DNA from: an uncultured Phycisphaerales bacterium
GTDB lineage: Bacteria > Planctomycetota > Phycisphaerae > Phycisphaerales > UBA1924
NCBI GenBank assembly: GCA_937891445.1
Contig: CALAFV010000287.1
Span: 1 to 7,161, forward strand
Length of the DNA stretch: 7,161 bases
Reading direction: 5' to 3'
The position numbers and the translations under genes were made by a program. This document shows, piece after piece, positions 1-7,161 of this stretch. The notes below the pieces were generated by a model. That model ran no database searches, was not told the origin of the DNA, and was given only the letters and a program-made list of their open reading frames with translations. The number at the start of each line of letters is the position of its first letter. The first letter of the stretch is position 1.

Positions 1-1
1 T

Positions 2-295
2 CCGTTGCGGAAGCCGGAGGTGGCGGTCTGCCGCGCGTGGCGGCAACTGCTGATCGGGGAGCCGCTGAACGACCGGGCGCGGTTCAATGTCTGCTTCAAC
101 GAGCCGTACAAGGGGACGGAAGACGGCCTGACGACCTATTTGCGGTCGAAGTTCCCCGCCTCGCGCTACGCCGGCATCGAACTGGAGGTCAACCAACGCT
201 TCCCGCGGCGCGGCGGGAGGATGTGGAACCGGCTCCGCAGCCGGATCGTGGGCAGCGCGTACCTGGCGATCTGCGAGGTGGCCGACCCGGCCTGA
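2..295 (+). CDS. N-formylglutamate amidohydrolase-like protein, C-terminal part (5' end outside window)
   Basis: The frame is open to the left edge, so this is the last 97 residues of a longer gene. A TTG at 5-7 could be read as a start, but the family is about 250 residues, so a partial gene is far more likely. The visible part carries FNEPYKGTEDGLTTYLRSKF, then GIELEVNQRF, and ends in a short basic stretch. These resemble the C-terminal part of N-formylglutamate amidohydrolase family proteins (PF05013), zinc-dependent hydrolases that release formate or an amino acid from N-formyl amino acids, best known from histidine degradation. The metal-binding residues are not in the window, so activity cannot be judged. 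No histidine-degradation gene is visible nearby. The gene converges on the kinase gene, with stops 15 bases apart. The family assignment rests on motif memory and is moderately sure. Confidence 0.6.
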   Translation, partial: PLRKPEVAVCRAWRQLLIGEPLNDRARFNVCFNEPYKGTEDGLTTYLRSKFPASRYAGIELEVNQRFPRRGGRMWNRLRSRIVGSAYLAICEVADPA

Positions 296-310
296 TTGCG
301 GGCCGCGCTC

Positions 311-318
<8 letters not shown>
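296..318. terminator. Weak hairpin at the convergent gene ends
   Basis: The 15 bases between the two convergent stops begin a small inverted repeat: GGCCG (301-305) pairs with CGGCC (314-318) around an 8-base loop. The repeat reaches past the kinase stop codon (311-313). There is no T tract on either side, so it is at best a weak bidirectional end signal. A 5-bp GC stem is easily found by chance in DNA this GC-rich. Confidence 0.2.
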
Positions 319-3196
<2,878 letters not shown>

Positions 3197-3246
3197 CGGC
3201 GGCCTGAGTGTACGAGACGGTCGCGCCCGGCGGCTCGGCCGAGTGG

Positions 3247-4134
3247 TCAGTCTGCCCGGACCAGTGCCGGCTCGGCCGACGCGGCACGCCGCGGAGGCCA
3301 GAGCATGGCCGCCAGACCGGCGGCGATGAGCCCGTACCCGGTCCACGCGCCGGCGTAACTGCGGTTCCATGCGTCGCCGCAGGTCCACCGCAGGACCCAC
3401 CACCCGGCGACGATCAGGGCCATGGCGACCAGTTCGCGGCGGAAACGGGGCTCGCGGTCGGCCAGCACGAGGAAGAGCGCCAGCACGACGATCGCCTCGC
3501 GCCACGCGGGGAAGACGGCGATGCCGTAGGCGAGGCTCGTCGGGACGTCCTTCAGCAGCGTGGCGGTGTTGAAGACGATGGCCCAGTTGATCCGGGTCGG
3601 CCCGCCGATGGAGGCGGCGATGATCGTCCCGCCGCTGGCGGGACGGACGGGGGTCATCGTCTCACCCGCGGAGGTGCGGACCCAGACGTGCGAGAGGTCG
3701 GAGGTGATGCTCGCGTCGTAGCCGAAACGGCGGAGGAGGGAAGCAGCGATCACGGCGCGGCCGTCGCAGTCTTCGCGCCCGACGGCCAGCGTCTCCTCGA
3801 CCGTCGGGACGTAGTCGAGCACGCCCCAGGTCTCCCAGTCCCAGGCGTAGGGGATGCGCCGGAGGACGTAGTCCTCGACGATCCGCAGCGCCTCCGGCCC
3901 CGGCGGGACGCCTTCCAGACGCGGGGCGACTTCCGCGGCCAGCGGGGCCAGCGCGGGGTTGTCGGGATCGATCAGGCTGTCGAGGTTGCGCCATCGGACG
4001 ATGTTCCGCACCAGCCGATCCGGCCGCGGGTAGGCGACGGCGAGCAGCACGAAAAGCAACAGGCCCCACTTGAGCAGGCGGCGGCGCCGGCCACAGTCGG
4101 GGTTGAGAACGGTACGAATGGTCGTCGGAATCAT
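3247..4134 (-). CDS. Membrane protein with transglutaminase-like (papain-fold) domain
   Basis: The protein has 295 residues. A basic N-terminus (RRRR at 16-19) is followed by a hydrophobic segment at about 23-36, then a soluble region to about 185, then probable membrane segments at about 213-226, 234-250 and 264-280. The soluble region holds GREDCDGRA (119-127, Cys123) and LSHVWVRT (147-154, His149), matching the Cys and His motifs of transglutaminase-like thiol enzymes. The third residue, usually an Asp shortly after the His, is not evident: the equivalent stretch reads ETMTPVRP. It may be a protease, a cross-linking enzyme or a non-catalytic binding domain; the substrate is unknown. With a positively charged N-terminus inside, the domain would face the periplasm. 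The ATG at 4134 sits just before the basic region and first membrane segment; no clear Shine-Dalgarno precedes it. The gene lies between mqnD and the kinase on the same strand. Confidence 0.8.
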   Translation of the reverse strand: MIPTTIRTVLNPDCGRRRRLLKWGLLLFVLLAVAYPRPDRLVRNIVRWRNLDSLIDPDNPALAPLAAEVAPRLEGVPPGPEALRIVEDYVLRRIPYAWDWETWGVLDYVPTVEETLAVGREDCDGRAVIAASLLRRFGYDASITSDLSHVWVRTSAGETMTPVRPASGGTIIAASIGGPTRINWAIVFNTATLLKDVPTSLAYGIAVFPAWREAIVVLALFLVLADREPRFRRELVAMALIVAGWWVLRWTCGDAWNRSYAGAWTGYGLIAAGLAAMLWPPRRAASAEPALVRAD

Positions 4135-4260
4135 GGTGTTTGCACACGCGGCCCCGCCACGTTCCCTATCGGCATAACGCCGGGAAGGCGTGCGGCGGAA
4201 CCGTCCGATTGGCCACGGTCAACGCCGGTCCGGGTTGCGTGTTGCCGGCGGCGGCGGTGA
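4135..4260. other. Gap between mqnD and the transglutaminase-like gene
   Basis: This 126-base gap has no coding potential of its own that I trust. It contains small overlapping inverted repeats: TTCCC (4162-4166) against GGGAA (4182-4186), with GGC/GCC (4171-4173/4179-4181) inside, and alternatively ACGCC (4177-4181) against GGCGT (4187-4191). None has a T tract. On the minus strand a TTGACC (4222-4217) resembles a -35 box, but no good -10 lies at the right distance. It could be the leader of the downstream mRNA or a weak terminator after mqnD; neither is established. Confidence 0.3.
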
Positions 4261-5199
4261 CTACGGGCGGCCGATGAACTCCACGCGGCCCGCGTCCGGG
4301 CACAGCCCCCGCCGCGCCCCCTCGTCGATCAGCCTCTGAATCGCCTGACGCCCCTGCTCGCCGGCGTCGAGCGTGAACTCGTTGACGTACATGTCGATGT
4401 ACCGGTCCGCCTGGTCGCGGTTGATCTCCGGCGCCCACCGCATGGCGTACGCGAGGGACTCGGTGCGGTTCGCGAGGGCGTAGCGGATGGAGGCGTCCAG
4501 CGTGCGCGCCACCTCGGCGCAGGCGCCGGGGCCGTGGAGATCGTCCAGGTCGCGCCGGATGGCGTTGCCGCCGAGTGGGAGAGGGAGGCCGGTGGCCTCC
4601 TGCCACCATTGGCCGAGGTCGACCAGGAGGCGGAGGCCGGCGTCCTCGAAGGTCAGTTGCGACTGGTGGATCAGCAGGCCGGCGTCGGCCTCGCCGCGCT
4701 GGACGATCTCGACGATGCGGTCGAAGGGGGCCTCGAGGACCTCGAAGGGGGCCCGGACCATCATCGAGAGAACCAGGAAGGCCGAGGTGCCGCGACCGGG
4801 AACGGCGATGCGCTTGCCGGGGGCGGTGATCTGCGTCGCGAAGTTGGCGGGGGTCAGGCGCGAGTCCTGGCGGGCGACGACCCGGGGGCCATAGCCGACG
4901 CCGATGGAGGAGCCGCAGGCGGTCAGGGCGTAGCGGCGGTGAACGCGGGCGTAGGTGGCGATGGAGAGGGCGGTGATCTCCAGGTCGGCGGCTTCGGCAG
5001 CGCGGCGGTTGAGGACGCTGATGTCGGCGGGGACGCCGGCATAGCGGAAGCGGCCGGTGTCGAGCACGGGCGGGCGCTCGACGCGGGAAGGGTCGGCCGG
5101 ATCGAGCATTCCGGTGATCGGCCACCACATGAACACGTCGTCCGGATCGGGCGAGTGGCCGAGGGAGAGCACGGGGCGCGGATCGCGGGGGTCCGGCAT
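4261..5199 (-). CDS. mqnD: 1,4-dihydroxy-6-naphthoate synthase MqnD
   Basis: The 312-residue protein matches the length of MqnD, which converts cyclic dehypoxanthine futalosine to 1,4-dihydroxy-6-naphthoate in the futalosine route to menaquinone. The fold is that of periplasmic binding proteins, but the enzyme is cytoplasmic and no signal peptide is seen. Family signatures in order are LGHSPDPDD (13-21) near the N-terminus, ALSIATYARV (77-86), CGSSIGVGYGP (95-105), PGRGTSAFLVL (134-144) and LLIHQSQLTF (175-184). His178 in the last corresponds to the catalytic histidine of the family. The HSPDPDD motif and the His motif favour MqnD over the related MqnA. The ATG at 5199 puts the first motif 12 residues in, as expected; the frame stays open to 5361, but that extension is low-complexity and Arg/Pro-rich. 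No Shine-Dalgarno is evident. No other mqn gene lies in the window. It is divergent from the tRNA gene. Confidence 0.92.
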   Translation of the reverse strand: MPDPRDPRPVLSLGHSPDPDDVFMWWPITGMLDPADPSRVERPPVLDTGRFRYAGVPADISVLNRRAAEAADLEITALSIATYARVHRRYALTACGSSIGVGYGPRVVARQDSRLTPANFATQITAPGKRIAVPGRGTSAFLVLSMMVRAPFEVLEAPFDRIVEIVQRGEADAGLLIHQSQLTFEDAGLRLLVDLGQWWQEATGLPLPLGGNAIRRDLDDLHGPGACAEVARTLDASIRYALANRTESLAYAMRWAPEINRDQADRYIDMYVNEFTLDAGEQGRQAIQRLIDEGARRGLCPDAGRVEFIGRP

Positions 5200-5336
5200 G
5201 AGCCAATCTTCACCATCTGGAAGGGCGAATCCACCGGAGCGGGACCCCGGTTTCCGAGCGACCGGGCGTCGTGCCGCGGCAGGGGAGCCGCGAGCGGCCC
5301 GGCCGGCGGGACGGGCGGGCGCCGAGAGAGGCGGGG

Positions 5337-5365
5337 TTGACCCCCCCCGGCAGGATCCCAAAGAT
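5337..5365 (+). promoter_or_regulatory. Candidate promoter of the tRNA-Ser gene
   Basis: TTGACC (5337-5342) is a good -35 match. After 17 bases, AAAGAT (5360-5365) is a weak -10, with only three of six consensus positions. The predicted start near 5372 would open the transcript at the leader hairpin, about 26 bases before the mature tRNA. The spacer contains a run of eight C (5341-5348). The exact 17-base spacing favours it; the poor -10 argues against it. Confidence 0.4.
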
Positions 5366-5370
5366 GCCGC

Positions 5371-5390
5371 TCGGCTCCTCCCGGAGCCGA
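5371..5390 (+). other. Perfect hairpin in the tRNA-Ser leader
   Basis: TCGGCTCC (5371-5378) and GGAGCCGA (5383-5390) form an uninterrupted 8-bp stem with a TCCC loop. It ends seven bases before the mature tRNA 5' end. No T tract follows on either strand, so an intrinsic terminator is unlikely. If the promoter at 5337-5365 is right, nearly the whole 5' leader removed by RNase P is this hairpin. Confidence 0.5.
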
Positions 5391-5397
5391 CCTCCCC

Positions 5398-5484
5398 GGA
5401 GAGGTGCCAGAGTGGTTGAATGGGCCGGTCTCGAAAACCGGTATAGGGCTTGCCCTATCGGGGGTTCGAATCCCCCCCTCTCCG
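5398..5484 (+). tRNA. tRNA-Ser, anticodon CGA
   Basis: The gene folds into a complete class II tRNA. The acceptor stem GGAGAGG (5398-5404) pairs perfectly with CCTCTCC (5477-5483), with discriminator G5484. The D-arm stem is CCA (5407-5409) with TGG (5421-5423). The anticodon stem CCGGT (5425-5429) pairs with ACCGG (5437-5441) around loop CTCGAAA, anticodon CGA at 5432-5434. The long variable arm typical of tRNA-Ser is ATAGGG (5443-5448) with CCCTAT (5453-5458). The T arm is GGGGG/CCCCC (5460-5464/5472-5476) with loop TTCGAAT. It reads the serine codon UCG. The 3' CCA is not encoded (CTT follows the discriminator), so it must be added by the CCA-adding enzyme. It closely resembles the E. coli tRNA-Ser(CGA) layout. 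Confidence 0.97.
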
Positions 5485-5494
5485 CTTTCTGATC

Positions 5495-5514
5495 GCCGCG
5501 CGGTTCGGCGCGGC
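5495..5514 (+). terminator. Perfect hairpin downstream of tRNA-Ser, candidate terminator
   Basis: GCCGCGC (5495-5501) pairs with GCGCGGC (5508-5514) around a GGTTCG loop, starting ten bases past the tRNA discriminator. The all-G/C stem would be very stable. The downstream bases TGAACGTGTCC lack a T run, so this is not a classical intrinsic terminator. It may still stop polymerase or protect the pre-tRNA 3' end from exonucleases. It also separates the tRNA from the pncB promoter about 70 bases on. Confidence 0.4.
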
Positions 5515-5583
5515 TGAACGTGTCCTTCCCGTTTGAGTTTGCATCGCTTCCGTGCGTGCGAGGCGTCTTTGCCTCAAGGCGGC

Positions 5584-5612
5584 TTGCCGCGCCGGCCGAC
5601 ATAGTGTATTAT
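5584..5612 (+). promoter_or_regulatory. Sigma70-like promoter of pncB
   Basis: TTGCCG (5584-5589, four of six consensus bases) and TATTAT (5607-5612, five of six) are separated by exactly 17 bases. The -10 lies in a short AT-rich island in otherwise very GC-rich DNA. A start near 5619 would give a leader of about 20 bases that contains the AGGAG ribosome-binding site. The -35 overlaps a small inverted repeat (GCGG-CTTG-CCGC, 5579-5590), which I take as incidental. Confidence 0.7.
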
Positions 5613-5618
5613 TTACAC
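5604..5618. promoter_or_regulatory. Palindrome over the pncB -10 and start site, possible operator
   Basis: GTGTA (5604-5608) and TACAC (5614-5618) are perfect inverted repeats around TTATT. The element covers the whole -10 box and ends at the expected transcription start, where a bound repressor would block polymerase. NAD salvage genes are repressor-controlled in many bacteria (NrtR, NiaR), but I cannot match this site to either consensus with confidence, and no regulator gene is in the window. Confidence 0.4.
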
Positions 5619-5627
5619 GAAGTCGGC

Positions 5628-5632
5628 AGGAG
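5628..5632 (+). promoter_or_regulatory. Ribosome-binding site of pncB
   Basis: AGGAG lies seven bases before the ATG at 5640. It decides the start: the same frame is open back to 5520, but that extension would cross the promoter and has no family similarity. The minus-strand genes of this window have no comparable site. Confidence 0.8.
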
Positions 5633-5639
5633 CCCAGCC

Positions 5640-7127
5640 ATGCTCGCCACGCAGCGTTACCGGCCCAGTCTCGCCCTGCTCACCGACCTGTACCAGATCA
5701 CGATGGCCGCGGGGTATGTCCGCGAGGGGATGGCGGAGCGGCGGGCGTCGTTCACGCTCTCGTTCCGGAACAACCCGTTCAAGGGCGGGTATGCCGTCGC
5801 GTGCGGGCTCGCGGATGTGGCGGACTTTCTCGCGAACCTGCGGTTCACGGGCGAAGACATCGATTATGTGCGGACGCTGAAGGGGAATGACGGGCGGCCG
5901 CTGTTTGATGATGGCTTTCTGCAGTGGCTGCGGGACTTCCGGCTGACGTGTGATGTGGACGCGATGCCGGAGGGGACGGTGTGCTTCCCGCACGAGCCGC
6001 TGGTTCGGGTGACGGGGCCGCTGGCGCAATGCCAACTTCTTGAGACGCCGCTGCTGACGATGATCAACTTCGGCACGCTGATCGCGACGAAGGCGTCGCG
6101 CGTGCGTTGGGCCGCGGGGACGGACCGGGTGCTGGAGTTCGGGATGCGGCGGGCGCAGGGGATCGACGGGGCGCTATCGGTCGCGCGGGCGTCGTACATC
6201 GGCGGGTGCGACGCGACGAGCGACGTGCTCGCGGGGCGGCTGTACGGGATCCCCGTGGCGGGAACGCACGCACACTCGTGGGTCATGTCGTTCGGCGATG
6301 AACTCGAGGCGTTCCGGGCGTACGCGGACGCGATGCCGAACAACGCGACGTTCCTCGTGGACACGTACGACACGCTCCAGGGCGTACGGCACGCGGTGGA
6401 GGTCGGGCGCACGCTGCGGGAGCGGGGGCACCGGCTTGCAGGGATCAGGCTCGACTCGGGGGACCTGGCGTACCTGAGCATCGGGGCCCGCAAGATCCTC
6501 GACGAGGCTGGGTTCACCGACGCCAAGATCCTCGCCAGCAGCGAACTGGACGAGCGGCTGATCCAGAGCCTCAAACTCCAGGGGGCGAAGATCGACATCT
6601 GGGGCGTGGGGACCAAACTCGCGACGGCGTTCGATCAGCCGGCGCTGGGCGGCGTGTACAAACTGGGCGCGATCCAGGATGCCGACGGGCGCTGGGTGCG
6701 GCGGATCAAACTTTCGGAGCAGGCCGTGAAGGTGAACAACCCCGGCATCCTCCAGGTGCGCCGGTTCGGAACGCCGGAGAACTGGCTCGGGGACGCGATC
6801 TGGGACGAACTTACCCCCCCACCGCCGGGCGACTGGACGATCGTGGACCCGGCTGACCCCACGCGGCGCAAGGTCTTCGCCGCGGGCACGCCGTGGCGCG
6901 ACGTGCTCGTGCCGGTCTTCCGGGGCGGCGAGCGGGTGCTCGCGGATGAGCCGATCGAGGAGGCCCGCGAGCGGTGCCGGCGCGAGTTGGGCGGGCTGCA
7001 CCCGAGCATCCGGCGGTTCGACAACCCGCACGGGTACCCCGCGGGGCTGGAACTCGGGCTGCACGATCTCAAGATGGACCTGATTCTGCGGGCGCGGGGG
7101 CTGAAGGGCGGCGATCGCCGGCCTTGA
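5640..7127 (+). CDS. pncB: Nicotinate phosphoribosyltransferase
   Basis: The 495-residue enzyme joins nicotinate to PRPP, with ATP hydrolysis, to give nicotinate mononucleotide in the cytoplasm; this is the entry step of Preiss-Handler NAD salvage (EC 6.3.4.21). The N-terminus carries the family signature LLTDLYQITMAAGY (13-26). Further family blocks are LETPLLTMINFGTL (134-147), GTHAHSWVMSF (208-218), FLVDTYDTLQG (238-248), GIRLDSGDL (268-276), ILASSELDE (297-305) and WGVGTKL (321-327). The histidine of the AHS motif (His212) is the likely counterpart of the residue autophosphorylated in the Salmonella enzyme. The length fits the long Bacillus-type form (about 490) rather than the 400-residue E. 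coli form. No frame break is seen. It has its own promoter and probably shares its transcript with the gene starting 10 bases after its stop. Confidence 0.96.
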   Translation: MLATQRYRPSLALLTDLYQITMAAGYVREGMAERRASFTLSFRNNPFKGGYAVACGLADVADFLANLRFTGEDIDYVRTLKGNDGRPLFDDGFLQWLRDFRLTCDVDAMPEGTVCFPHEPLVRVTGPLAQCQLLETPLLTMINFGTLIATKASRVRWAAGTDRVLEFGMRRAQGIDGALSVARASYIGGCDATSDVLAGRLYGIPVAGTHAHSWVMSFGDELEAFRAYADAMPNNATFLVDTYDTLQGVRHAVEVGRTLRERGHRLAGIRLDSGDLAYLSIGARKILDEAGFTDAKILASSELDERLIQSLKLQGAKIDIWGVGTKLATAFDQPALGGVYKLGAIQDADGRWVRRIKLSEQAVKVNNPGILQVRRFGTPENWLGDAIWDELTPPPPGDWTIVDPADPTRRKVFAAGTPWRDVLVPVFRGGERVLADEPIEEARERCRRELGGLHPSIRRFDNPHGYPAGLELGLHDLKMDLILRARGLKGGDRRP

Positions 7128-7128
7128 G

Positions 7129-7133
7129 AGGAG
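7129..7133 (+). promoter_or_regulatory. Ribosome-binding site of the next gene
   Basis: AGGAG begins one base after the pncB stop codon and lies four bases before an ATG at 7138. The short spacer is slightly tight but workable. Its position suggests translation of the next gene from the pncB mRNA. Confidence 0.55.
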
Positions 7134-7137
7134 CGTC

Positions 7138-7161
7138 ATGGAACGCATCACGGTCGCCGCC
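7138..7161 (+). CDS. Start of a downstream gene, cut by the window edge
   Basis: Only eight codons are visible, reading MERITVAA, with an AGGAG site just upstream. The 10-base gap after pncB points to an operon. The residues recall the first strand of nitrilase-superfamily amidases such as N-carbamoylputrescine amidase, which often begin with a similar TVAATQ stretch, but eight residues cannot support a family call. The product is left unassigned. Confidence 0.5.

Noticed and set aside
3197..3505. N-terminal extension of the kinase by 103 residues
   Set aside because: It is Arg/Pro-rich with no family likeness and overlaps the end of the transglutaminase-like gene. The ATG at 3196 gives a normal short tail before the kinase domain.
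3208..4260. A 350-codon plus-strand frame and a 161-codon minus-strand frame over the transglutaminase-like gene
   Set aside because: Both are low-complexity products of GC-rich sequence, while the 295-residue frame has membrane segments and Cys/His motifs.
4534..5340. A 268-codon plus-strand frame antisense to mqnD
   Set aside because: Its Gly/Ala/Asp/Glu-rich translation has no family features and lies opposite a clear MqnD.
5200..5361. N-terminal extension of MqnD by 54 residues
   Set aside because: The added residues are low-complexity and Arg/Pro/Gly-rich, and the family starts just before the HSPDPDD motif, which fits the ATG at 5199.
5371..5514. tRNA-Ser as an integration site for a mobile element
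   Set aside because: No integrase gene and no second copy of the tRNA 3' end are present in the window, and the downstream gene is a housekeeping gene.
5520..5639. Upstream start of pncB 40 codons earlier
   Set aside because: It would read through the promoter-like sequence and the AGGAG site, and family proteins begin close to the LLTDLYQ motif.
6174..7151. A 325-codon minus-strand frame antisense to pncB
   Set aside because: It lies opposite a full-length conserved enzyme and its composition (Arg, Pro, Val, His) is that of an antisense shadow.

Overview
The window is very GC-rich, with strong G/C at third codon positions. It carries ordinary chromosomal genes rather than phage or mobile DNA. 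A large Ser/Thr kinase with a C-terminal TPR array, a futalosine-pathway menaquinone gene and mostly absent Shine-Dalgarno sequences together suggest a planctomycete, perhaps a GC-rich Phycisphaerae-type lineage. That assignment is inference from gene content; no marker gene here fixes it.

Layout. At the left edge, on the plus strand, is the 3' end of a gene resembling N-formylglutamate amidohydrolase (stop at 295). It converges, with a 15-base gap, on a block of three minus-strand genes. In their transcription order these are mqnD (5199 to 4261), a membrane protein with a transglutaminase-like domain (4134 to 3247), and a 961-residue membrane-spanning Ser/Thr kinase with about 13 TPR units (3196 to 311). 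The gaps inside this block are 126 and 50 bases. The last two genes are the better candidates for co-transcription.

Divergent from mqnD, on the plus strand, lies a tRNA-Ser(CGA) gene (5398-5484) flanked by two perfect hairpins, with a plausible promoter in front. Next comes pncB, nicotinate phosphoribosyltransferase (5640-7127). It has the clearest regulatory region in the window: a sigma70-like promoter (TTGCCG, 17 bases, TATTAT), a palindrome (GTGTA-N5-TACAC) on the -10 and expected start site, and an AGGAG ribosome-binding site. A further gene starts at 7138 and runs off the right edge.

Metabolically, mqnD (menaquinone) and pncB (NAD salvage) both serve redox cofactor supply but use separate promoters and strands, so no shared circuit is implied. 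I found no CRISPR array, insertion sequence, attachment site or defence cassette, and no convincing new multi-gene system. The points most worth checking are the pncB palindrome, the hairpin-bracketed tRNA, and the kinase whose TPR array is predicted to lie outside the cytoplasmic membrane.
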